Position numbers and translations under genes: made by a program
In this document: positions 29,547-37,278 of the stretch, in pieces
Layout of the letters: each line of letters starts with the position of its first letter
Position numbering within the stretch: position 1 is the stretch's first letter
The notes under the pieces: generated by a model
Told to the model about the DNA's origin: nothing
What the model saw: the letters and a program-made list of their open reading frames with translations, nothing else
Database searches by the model: none
Assembly (NCBI RefSeq): GCF_000186865.1
Contig: NW_008705571.1
Coordinates: 427,702-491,701 of the forward strand
Reading direction: 5' to 3'
Origin: Aureococcus anophagefferens
Taxonomy: Eukaryota; Sar; Pelagophyceae; Pelagomonadales; Pelagomonadaceae
DNA: 64,000 nucleotides

Positions 29547-29555
29547 GGGGCTGCC
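29547..29555 (-). promoter_or_regulatory. GGCAGCCCC motif upstream of NOP56
   Basis: On the minus strand the motif reads GGCAGCCCCAAAGCG, about 180 bp before the NOP56 ATG. It is almost identical to the copies at 2964 and 37206. Confidence 0.35.
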
Positions 29556-29639
29556 GACTACCGCGTGCGGCCGCCACGCTCGCCGTGCTCCGCCGCCGCC
29601 CTCGCCCGCGCGCGTGAGAAGAGCCGGACCACCGTCAGC

Positions 29640-30150
29640 ATGGCGGCGGCCCAGGCCATCGATTTCAAGGACCTGCCCGATGCGGAGTACAGGAAGATCA
29701 TCGGTGCGTGCGCCGCTCGCCGCCCCGCGCGGCCGCGCGCGCGCCGCGGCCGGGGCGTCCATGGTCGCGGCGTCCAACGCGTCTCGCGCGCCGCGCAGCG
29801 AAACCCATCGTGCACGCCTGCGACATGGTCCCGTCGGAGATGTCCAACGAGGCGACGGAGATCATCACCATGGCCGTCGACAAGTACGTCACGAACGGTG
29901 CGACCCGCGACGCCCTGACGGCGCGGCCGCGTCTCTTGGGGTGTGCTTTGCGTGCCGGTGCGTTGAGTTCTGATTCGTAGGAAACTACGAGGCCATGTCG
30001 AAGATGATCAAGGAGGCGATGGACAAGAAGTACGGCCCCCAGTGGCACTGCGCCATCGGCGAGGGCTTCGGCTTCGACATCACCTACCAGCAGCCAAACA
30101 TGATCTACGTCTACTACGGCAAGATCGGCATCCTCCTGTACAAGTGCTAG
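29640..30150 (+). CDS. Dynein light chain, LC8 family (3 exons)
   Basis: Exons are 29640-29703, 29799-29897 and 29981-30150, with two short GT-AG introns (95 and 83 nt). The 110-aa product begins MAAAQAIDFKDLPDAEYRKI. The LC8 core follows: KPIVHACDMVPSEMSNEATE, the helix AVDKYVTNGNYEAMSKMIKE, then KYGPQWHCAIGEGFGFDITY and YVYYGKIGILLYKC. LC8 light chains dimerise and bind dynein intermediate chains as well as many other partners. The N-terminal extension of ~20 residues, relative to canonical DYNLL, suggests an axonemal or divergent LC8 paralogue. Confidence 0.9.
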
Positions 30151-30505
30151 GCGCGCGCGCGCGCGCGGGCGGTAACGCGCGTCGTCTTTCTCGGACTCCG
30201 GGAGAGGTGTGTGTGTGCTGTTCTACGAGGGCGGCGAGGGTGCGCGCACGCGTCCTCGCGAGTCGGCGCCTGTGCACATCTGGAGCTCCTCCGGACGCAG
30301 GCCGACGCCGAAGCCGGCTTCCAAGCCGAGGCGACGACGCTGCCACAGTCCTCGGTTGTGTCACGAGGCTTTGCCGCGGCGCAGCGCGTCCGCGGCCGGC
30401 GCCGCTCGCCTAGCACCCCCTTTGCGTCCCGCTCTCGCGTCGCAGCCGCATTCGTCGGAGTTCTCGCGCGCGCGTCGGGCGCCGCCGGAGCGGCGGGCTG
30501 CGTCC
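30151..30505. other. Intergenic with simple repeats
   Basis: Contains a GC dinucleotide run near 30151-30168 and a short GT run near 30207-30216. The frame of the next gene is open through part of this stretch but lacks an ATG. No gene is recognised. Confidence 0.4.
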
Positions 30506-31222
30506 ATGGCGGCCCTCGAGCCGCTCCCGCCGCTCCAGTTCCGGAGCATGCGCGTCGAGGACCTGGAGCCCATCAAGGCGCTGCACGAGGAGTGGTTCCC
30601 CGTGCGCTACAGCGCGGCGTTCTACGACGCCGCGGTCCGCGAGCGCATGGTCGGCACGCGCGAGCCGCTGCACACGATCGTCGCCGAGGACGCGCGGACC
30701 CTCGAGATCGTGGGCCTCGTCACGGCGCAGCTCACGGACGCGGCGACCTGCGGCGACGAGCTCTTCGAGCCCGCGCGCGACTTCCGGGCCGAGGAGTGCT
30801 CGCGGGTCATGTACGTGCTCACGCTCGGGAGCGCGACGCGGTACCGGCGGCGGGGCATCGCCAAGGAGCTCCTGCGGCGCTGCGTGCTGCGCGCCGAGGC
30901 GGAGGCGGGCTGCGGCGCGGTCTACCTCCACGTCATCACCTACAACGACGCCGCGATCGAGTTCTACGAGCGCAACGACTTCTCGCGGCTGCGGGAGATC
31001 GCGGACTACTACCGCATCGACGGCGCCTCCCACGCCTGCTACGTCTACGCGCTCTTCCTGAGCCGCGCGCGCGCCGGCGACGTCCGCCTCGACGACGACG
31101 ACGGCCGCGGCGACGTCGCCTCCTACCTCGCGAGCGCGCTCGCGCGCGCCGCGCTCCTCGTGCCCGCGGCCTGGCGCACCTGCATCCGCCCGCGGCGAGG
31201 GGGCGGCGCGGGGCGAGCGTAG
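30506..31222 (+). CDS. NAA60: N-alpha-acetyltransferase 60-like (GNAT)
   Basis: A 238-aa GNAT-fold acetyltransferase. The sequence FRSMRVEDLEPIKALHEEWFPVRYS near the N-terminus is characteristic of NAA60, the Golgi-associated enzyme that acetylates N-termini of membrane proteins facing the cytosol. The acetyl-CoA loop is YRRRGIAKELL, preceded by VMYVLTLGSATR. AVYLHVITYNDAAIEFYERNDF is the next conserved block. The C-terminus has hydrophobic and basic segments (ALLVPAAWRTCIRPRR) that could anchor the protein peripherally, as in the human enzyme. Intronless; the first in-frame ATG was chosen. Confidence 0.88.
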   Translation: MAALEPLPPLQFRSMRVEDLEPIKALHEEWFPVRYSAAFYDAAVRERMVGTREPLHTIVAEDARTLEIVGLVTAQLTDAATCGDELFEPARDFRAEECSRVMYVLTLGSATRYRRRGIAKELLRRCVLRAEAEAGCGAVYLHVITYNDAAIEFYERNDFSRLREIADYYRIDGASHACYVYALFLSRARAGDVRLDDDDGRGDVASYLASALARAALLVPAAWRTCIRPRRGGGAGRA

Positions 31223-31573
31223 CGCAGTTTTGATGGTTTCTCTTTTGGGGGGTTTGGTGGGGTGCAGGAGGAGTGCGTCGTTTGGCGCGGCGACCCCCGG
31301 CGAGGTTCGGCCAGCGGCTGAAGTCGTGCCTCGATCTTGTCCTTGCTCGCCTGTAATGTGGACCGCGTCCCCGTGATTTCCACGCCGCGCGCGCGACACC
31401 CGGGGCGGGGTTCGACCGGAAGGCAGCACGGGAACGTGCGATGCGGGTCTCGCTTTGTGGCGTGGCTTTTTGGCGCTCCCGCGCGCTGCCGTCGCTGAGA
31501 GAGAGCTCCTCTGGACTGCTTCCACGCGCGACGCCGTGCCAAAGACGACCGCCTCGTCCCATAGGTTTTAAAA
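31223..31573. other. Intergenic, promoter region of the light-harvesting gene
   Basis: Mixed composition with a G/T-rich run (31232-31262). A low-GC GGTTTTAAAA patch sits directly before the LHC ATG. No gene is recognised. Confidence 0.4.
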
Positions 31574-32182
31574 ATGTCTCGCGCTATCCTCCTGTCGCTC
31601 CTCCTCGCCCCCGCCGCGGGCTTCGGCTTCGGCGGCGCGAAGAAGGCCGGCTCCAAGCCGGCCGGCTCTTTCGACGCGTCCCAGGCGCTCGGCGCGCAGG
31701 CGCCCGCGGGCTACTGGGACCCCATCGGCATCGCCGACGGCATCTCCGAGGAGCAGTTCAACCGGTACCGCGAGGTCGAGCAGAAGCACGGCCGCATCGC
31801 GATGATCGCCGTCGTCGGCTACTGCGTGCCCGGCTACATCGGCACGTTCGGCGACGTCAAGCTCGGCGGCGACGTCAAGTTCTCCGACGTGCCCAACGGC
31901 GTCCAGGCCCTCTTCAAGATCCCCCCGCTCGGCCTCCTCCAGATCCTCCTCCTCATCGGCATCCTCGAGACGCAGTTCCCGAACGTCCAGGGCGACTACG
32001 GCACGGGCTACTTCGGCCAGTCCCTCGAGGAGCCCGTCAAGAGCAAGAAGCTCGCCATCGAGCTCTCCAACGGCCGCCTCGCCATGCTCGCCATCATGGG
32101 CCTCCTCGCCCAGGACGTCGTCTCCCAGGGCGCGCCCTTCGACGGCCCCCAGTTCGAGACCGGCACGTTCACCTCGCTCTAG
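31574..32182 (+). CDS. Fucoxanthin-chlorophyll a/c light-harvesting protein
   Basis: A 202-aa LHC/FCP family antenna protein of the thylakoid membrane. The start MSRAILLSLLLAPAAGFGFG is a signal peptide with Phe at the cleavage site, the hallmark of heterokont plastid targeting. TM1 carries the chlorophyll-binding ExxxxR motif (RYREVEQKHGRIAMIAVVGY) and TM3 the matching ELSNGRLAMLAIMG. A middle helix (LGLLQILLLIGILETQ) lies between. It is intronless and codon use is extremely G/C-biased, as expected for a highly expressed gene. Confidence 0.95.
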   Translation: MSRAILLSLLLAPAAGFGFGGAKKAGSKPAGSFDASQALGAQAPAGYWDPIGIADGISEEQFNRYREVEQKHGRIAMIAVVGYCVPGYIGTFGDVKLGGDVKFSDVPNGVQALFKIPPLGLLQILLLIGILETQFPNVQGDYGTGYFGQSLEEPVKSKKLAIELSNGRLAMLAIMGLLAQDVVSQGAPFDGPQFETGTFTSL

Positions 32183-32266
32183 GCGCGCCGCCCCCCCCCC
32201 GCGCCGCGGACGCACGCGGCGTCCCCCCCGGCCTCCGCGAGACTAAAGGGAGTCCAAAATAGCCGC

Positions 32267-33427
32267 CTAGAACGCGCCGTCCGCGTTCGGGTCCTCCGCC
32301 GCGGCCCGCGCCGCCTCCTCGCGCGCGTCGGCCTCGGCCCACGCCTGCTGCTCGCGCTTCTGCCGTCGCGACTCCTCGTCCGTGATGATCATCTCCGCGA
32401 ACTGGAAGAGCTCGTTCTCCGTCGCGAGCTCGACGCCCTCCTTGAGCGCGGCGAGCCACTCCTGCTGGTCGCGCTTGGACGCGGCGCGGAAGTAGAAGGC
32501 CTGGCTCGCCGTGGAGATCTCGAAGCCGTGGGGCATCTCGCGCCGGTTCGGCACCTCCTTGACGACGTTCGACGCGAGCGCGATCGACGCGGCGCGCGAC
32601 CGCTCGTGCGCGGCGGCGTCGTGCGCGAGGCCCCAGGCGACCTCCGGCGCGAGGTCCGCCAGGTCGCCGCGCTCGCCGTCGTCGCCCGAGTCGTCGGCGG
32701 CGGCCGGAGGCCGGAAGCCGGGCCCCAGGTGCGACGGCTCGCGCCAGTACCAGACCTTGTCGTTGCAGAGCACGACCGTGCGCCGCCGCCAGAGGTTCGG
32801 GTCGCGCTCCGAGCGCTTCAGGAGGCTCCCCCGCTTCGCGGCGCGCTGGAAGAGCCACGCGCGGTCGACGACGTCCTTCGCCAGCGGCGGCCGCTCGTCG
32901 TCGCTCGTGTCCGAGCCCGACGCGTCGTCGCCCGGCGGCAGCTCGAGGTCCAGCGGGCTCGCCGCCGTGTCGTGGAGGTAGAAGCGCGCCTCGTCGTGGG
33001 CCTCGCGCGGCGCCGCGTACTCGGGCGCGACGCGCGGCTCGCGCCGCCGCTGCGCGGCCGCGCTCGCGAGCGCGCGCCGCCGCACGGGCAGGAGCGGCTC
33101 GTCGCCGCGGAGCGTCCGCACGCGCCAGATGACCTTCTCCGCCATGGCGCCGCGGCCCGCGGTCGACGCGCTCCGCGCGCCGCGCGCGCCGCCGTCGTCG
33201 CCGCCGCCCGCGGTCGCGGGCCGCCGCCGCACGGGGTAGACGGCGACGAGCTGCCGGCTCCGCCGCTCCGCCGCGTCGAGCCGCAGCTTCGACGCCACGA
33301 GGTTCACCGTCTCGGAGGCCGTCGTGCCCTCGCGCACGCGGATGCCGGCGTACTCCACGGCGAAGCCCAGGGTCCGCACGCGCACGAACGCGCCGTCGGC
33401 GCTGGCCGGCGGCCGGAGCGGCTGCAT
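32267..33427 (-). CDS. RA- and PH-domain adaptor protein
   Basis: 386 aa. Residues ~10-70 (FVRVRTLGFAVEYAGIRVRE, TTASETVNLVASKLRL) look like a Ras-association/ubiquitin-like fold. Residues ~205-345 form a PH domain with a long insert: RGSLLKRSERDPNLWRRRTV at the start, VVLCNDKVWYWRE in strands 2-3, and FRAASKRDQQEWLAALKEGV in the C-terminal helix with its conserved Trp. The tail is charged and helical. The arrangement suggests a membrane-recruited signalling adaptor, as in RA-PH proteins (RIAM/GRB7-like order), although the partner GTPase is unknown. Confidence 0.72.
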   Translation of the reverse strand: MQPLRPPASADGAFVRVRTLGFAVEYAGIRVREGTTASETVNLVASKLRLDAAERRSRQLVAVYPVRRRPATAGGGDDGGARGARSASTAGRGAMAEKVIWRVRTLRGDEPLLPVRRRALASAAAQRRREPRVAPEYAAPREAHDEARFYLHDTAASPLDLELPPGDDASGSDTSDDERPPLAKDVVDRAWLFQRAAKRGSLLKRSERDPNLWRRRTVVLCNDKVWYWREPSHLGPGFRPPAAADDSGDDGERGDLADLAPEVAWGLAHDAAAHERSRAASIALASNVVKEVPNRREMPHGFEISTASQAFYFRAASKRDQQEWLAALKEGVELATENELFQFAEMIITDEESRRQKREQQAWAEADAREEAARAAAEDPNADGAF

Positions 33428-33957
33428 GGCGCGGCCGCCCTGAATTTTGGTGCTCTGTGCGACGGGCGTCTACTCGCCCGAGCTCTTCGAGCGCCGCGCG
33501 GGCTCGCGTTGCGCCGGAAGGTGGTCGCGCGCTCACACCGCGTCGCCGCGTCGCGGCATTGGCCACAGTCGTCTATCCCTCAAGCGAGTGCTCAACTTTG
33601 CATGTTTACCCCATCATACGCGTCCGGAGACGTCCCAAAACGCGCGGGATCGCGTAGAGATTGACTGCGTTCGTCGAGTTGGCGTTCCGCAGAGACTGCG
33701 CTGGATTCCTACATCGAAGCCGACCTGCTTCGAGGCTGGATCATCTCGAAACAGGCTGCACCCCGTTGGTTTTTTGCGCTTTTCACGCCGTATGACGCGG
33801 CTGCAAACGTCCAGAGCACCGGCGCTAGCGACCTTTCGAGGTCGCAGACCGACGAACGAGAAAGTCTCTTTGCGCACTTGCATTTGTCAATCGTCGATCT
33901 TGAACAAGAAAAAGAGAGGACAGAGGACCCGATGTGACCAAACAACTCGAGCTAGCG
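33428..33957. other. Intergenic, low-GC
   Basis: About 530 bp with clearly lower GC than the flanking genes. It should contain divergent promoters for the RA-PH gene (minus) and the sulfotransferase gene (plus). No gene or repeat is recognised. Confidence 0.4.
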
Positions 33958-35131
33958 ATGCGTCGCGTCTCGAGCAAAGGCAAGGGCCTGCCGACGCACT
34001 CGCAAAAGGTCCGCGCGTCGCGCGCGTCGCGCAGCACGTCGACGAAGCTCCTCGTCGCGTGCTGGTGCCTCGCTTTGCTCGTCCTCGTCGGCGTGTCCTT
34101 CATGAGCCCGCTCTACAACAAGGAGACCCGCGTGAAATCGCCGCCGGCCGCGCTGCGCCAGTCCGTCGGCCGCCCCCTAAACGCGTTCGACGGCTGCGCG
34201 TGGCGACGGCCCGGCGCCGTGCTCGTGCTGCGCGTGCCCAAGGCCGCGAGCACGGCGCTGACGAACGCCATGCGCGAATTCCGCGGCCGCTACAAGTTCG
34301 TCGACGTCGCCGAGTGGCCCGGCGCCGTCGGCCTGACGGCCGCGCCGCGGCCGCCGAGCGCGCTCGCGCCGGCCGTGGAGGCGAGGATGCAGGAGAGCAA
34401 GATCCACCGGTTCGCGACGGGCGCGGCGGCGCGCGACGGCGACATCGTGCTCGCGGGCCACACGTTCCTGCCCGTGCCGGCGACGGGCGCGCCGACGTAC
34501 GCCGTCGTCGCGATCGTCCGCGAGCCGGAGCAGCGCCTCGCGTCCGGCTACCACTACGTGCGGTCCAAGGAGGTGCTGCCGCCCGGCGTGTCGGCCGCGG
34601 ATCCGCGGACCGTCGGCGCCTGCGCCGTCAACGCGACGTGCGCGCGGATCAACGAGCTCGCGCGCCTCGCGAGCGCGGCTTCCGCGTCGACGCATCGGAA
34701 TTGGTGCACGAGCGATTCACACGTTAGGTATCCAGACGCGCTACCTGTGCGGCTACTCGACGACCCTCTGCGAGGGGCCCGGCGCCGTCTACCGGGCCAT
34801 CGCGAACGTCAACGAGACCGTGCTCCTCACGATCCCCGCGGAGCGCATCGACGACGGCGGCTACCGCGCGCTCGCGCGGCTCCTGCCGGGCTACTTCTCC
34901 GGCATCGAACGGGCGGCGGCGGCCGTCGAGGCGAGGTACGGCGGCGTCTACGACTCTCGCGGCGCGCGCCGGTCGCCCCGAGACCCGGAGGTGCCGTGGG
35001 TCGTCGCCGACTCCGCCGACGAGATCGACGCGCTCGCGGAGCTCTGCGGCGACGACCAGCGCGTCTACGACTTCGCGGCCCGCCTCTTCGACGGGCGGCT
35101 GCGGGCCTGCGACGCGCGCTACGCTCGTTAA
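33958..35131 (+). CDS. Heparan-sulfate 2-O-sulfotransferase-like protein (2 exons)
   Basis: A type II Golgi protein, about 372 aa: a short basic N-terminus, then the TM span (KLLVACWCLALLVLVGVSFM), then the catalytic domain. VLVLRVPKAASTALTNAM is the 5'-phosphosulfate loop and YAVVAIVREPEQRLASGYHY the 3'-phosphate site of HS2ST/uronyl 2-O-sulfotransferases. TRYLCGYSTTLCEG, the Cys block after the intron, also fits. Proposed exons are 33958-34672 and 34728-35131, joined by a 55-nt intron. A GC donor is the only frame-compatible choice I found, so this junction is uncertain. The TAA stop overlaps the stop of the convergent EF-hand gene (TTAA). Confidence 0.7.
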
Positions 35132-35589
35132 GGGTCCAGGATGATGCCGTCGAAGCCGACGACGTGCCCGAGGTCCTCGGGGCTCGCGTGCCGGACGCGG
35201 TACTCGAGCTCCGCGAGGAAGTCGGCCTCGCGCGCGTCGTGCTCGCCGGCCTCGAGCTCGTTCAGCGTCGCGTCGAACCAGTTCCGCGACCGCACGTAGG
35301 CGTCGAAGTCGCAGTCCGGCCCGCAGTCGCGGAGGAACCGCGGCGCGTTCCGCCGGCCGGTCGTGCCCTCGAGCGCGACCCGCAGGTCCGCGACGTCGAG
35401 CACGCCGTCGTCGTCGACGTCGAGCAGCTGAAAATCGTGGAGGAGGCTTTTCAGATCCGAATCGTCGAGCAGGTGGCGTATTCGCTGGGCAAATGGAAGG
35501 CGCGGCCATCTCTCGAGCAGCCGCAGCGGGTTCTCCTCGGCCAGCGCCGAGGCTGCCAACAGCGCGGCGGCGGTGATGCTGCACCGCAT
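35128..35589 (-). CDS. Secreted single EF-hand protein
   Basis: 153 aa from the ATG at 35589, which gives a clean signal peptide (MRCSITAAALLAASALA). A GGCAGCCCG motif ends right before that ATG. One EF-hand loop is visible (DVDDDGVLDVADL), so it likely binds Ca2+ in the secretory pathway or outside the cell. The rest is helical with no recognised family. An in-frame upstream ATG adds 11 residues but weakens the signal peptide. Its stop shares bases with that of the sulfotransferase gene. Confidence 0.7.
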   Translation of the reverse strand: MRCSITAAALLAASALAEENPLRLLERWPRLPFAQRIRHLLDDSDLKSLLHDFQLLDVDDDGVLDVADLRVALEGTTGRRNAPRFLRDCGPDCDFDAYVRSRNWFDATLNELEAGEHDAREADFLAELEYRVRHASPEDLGHVVGFDGIILDP

Positions 35590-35691
35590 CGGGCTGCCTC
35601 GAGGACCGCCGCTGGGGCCCATGCCTCAAATGAGCTTCAGGCACCTGTGATCCTGAACCGCATCGGGCTGCTCGGGCCCATGCCTCGCTTC
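35584..35691. repeat. Imperfect local duplication
   Basis: ACCGCATCGGGCTGC followed by GGGCCCATGCCTC occurs at 35584-35625 and again, with a shorter spacer, at about 35660-35691. It covers the start of the EF-hand gene and its 5' flank. Confidence 0.7.
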
Positions 35692-35826
35692 AACACCTCT
35701 GCTCTGTGCCGGCACTTCGGACCCCGATCGAGCGGCGGCATGGCCTCGAGCTAGACCCAAAGCACCGCCCTCTGCGACGCCAACTGCTTCCCAACGCGTA
35801 CAGCGACCGCCAGCGGTCAGCCCAAG

Positions 35827-36301
35827 ATGGCCTCGACGCCCCTCTTCGCTTTTGAAATCAGCGCGCAGCACATCCGTACGTTCAGCGCCGCCGTCACCGC
35901 CCTCAGCGCCGTCGGCAAGGAGATCTGCCTCGGCGTGTCCCGCGCCCGCTCCGGCGACCAGGCGTACCTGACGCTGTCCGCGTACGACGACGCGGCGACG
36001 TCCTTCGGGTCCTTCCGCTTCGAGGAGCGCTTCTTCACGCGGGCGCAGACGCGGCGCTCGGGCTACGGCGCCGGCGACTTCGCGTGCAAGATCCTCGCGC
36101 GGACGCTCTTCCCCGCGCTGAAGCGGGCGACGGCGCGCTGCCACGCCGGCGGGAACACGGGCACGCGCCGCCGCGTCCGACGCGTCCCGCGCGGTCGCGC
36201 GCGCGCGCGTCGCTCGAGCGCCCGGAACCGTCGCTCGCAGGCGGCAAGGCGCGGGCCGGGTCCGGCGTGCTGAAGCTCGTCATCCGCCACGACGAGCCGC
36301 G

Positions 36302-36334
<33 letters not shown>

Positions 36335-37137
36335 CGACGAGGACGCGGAGGCGATCACGCGCGCGTTTCCGCGGCTCACGCTCGAGCTCTTCCACGACGA
36401 CGGCTCGCGGCGCCGCTGGCGCCTCTTCTACGAGGGCGCCGAGGCGCAGACCGTGGCCTTCGACACGGAGGCCGCCGAGGTCGGCGAGATCGTCGCGCAG
36501 CCCCCGCAGTGGCGCCGCGGCGCCCCCGTTCCCCCCGCGCTTCCGCTTCCGCCGCGGCCGCGACCCGCGCCCCTTCCCCCGCAGGTTGTCGTCGATCCTC
36601 GGCCACGCCGAGGGCCGCGAGATGTCCTTCGCCGTCGCCGTCGGCGAGCTGCGCGTCTCGAGCACGGCCGACGACGCCGAGGCGAACGACGGCGAGCTCG
36701 CGACGGAGCTCAAGATCTCGAGCACGGACTTCGAGAGCTACCTGCTCCCGGAGGACCGCGGCGGGGGCGACGACGCGGCGAGCATCGCGTTCCAGATCAA
36801 GCAGGCCAAGGCCATGGTCCGGTTCTGCGACTCCGCGGACGTCGGCGAGATCAAGTTCTACTTCTCCGCGCCGGGCCGGCCCGTCGCGCTCCTCGCGCGC
36901 GCGGCCAACGGCTGCGACTGCCGCTTCATCATCTCCTCGACGCGCGTCCGGCGCGCCGCGTCGCCGCCCCCGAACGCCTCCCGCGCGCCGTCCAACGCCT
37001 CCACGAACCGCTCCCTGCCCGAGGCCGTCCACGGCAAGCGCAAGCACCCCTGCGAGCGGCCCCCGGCGACGCTCTCCCAGACCCAGGACGGGCCCCAGGC
37101 GTCCCGCCCGCGGCGCGACAGCTCCGACGCCTTCTAA
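35827..37137 (+). CDS. RAD9: RAD9, 9-1-1 checkpoint clamp subunit (3 exons)
   Basis: Proposed exons 35827-36148, 36241-36508 and 36585-37137 give about 380 aa. Family features run in order: FEISAQHIRTFSAAVTALSA, DFACKILARTLFPALKRAT, LTLELFHDDGSRRRWRLFYE, LKISSTDFESYLLP, KAMVRFCDSADVGEIKFYFS and APGRPVALLAR, which match the PCNA-like fold of RAD9A. The C-terminal tail is disordered and Ser/Pro-rich, as in RAD9, where it is phosphorylated. Intron 2 (36509-36584) is GT-AG and fixes the frame. Intron 1 could use a GC donor at 36149, which I prefer because its 8 bases resemble those after the acceptor, or a GT at 36194. Confidence 0.82.
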
Positions 37138-37205
37138 GATGATCGGGAAGTCTACCCTGAATGCAATGACAGCTGCATCTTCCATGCAATGGCAAACGTC
37201 TTCGT

Positions 37206-37214
37206 GGCAGCCCC
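37206..37214 (+). promoter_or_regulatory. GGCAGCCCC motif upstream of the CSPP-like gene
   Basis: GGCAGCCCCAAAAGC lies about 65 bp before the ATG pair at 37279/37282. It argues for those starts over the earlier in-frame ATG at 37189. Confidence 0.35.
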
Positions 37215-37278
37215 AAAAGCTCTCAGACGGCGCGCAACCGAGCATTCGAACCCCGCGCGTCGTCGCGAAGGCTTGTGC

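Noticed and set aside
33428..33957. Short frames between the RA-PH and sulfotransferase genes
   Set aside because: Low GC and no codon bias; the GTG at 33934 is an open-frame extension of the sulfotransferase, not a start.
34673..34727. HS2ST-like intron as another introner
   Set aside because: The 8 bases after the acceptor (GTATCCAG) are not repeated at the donor side.
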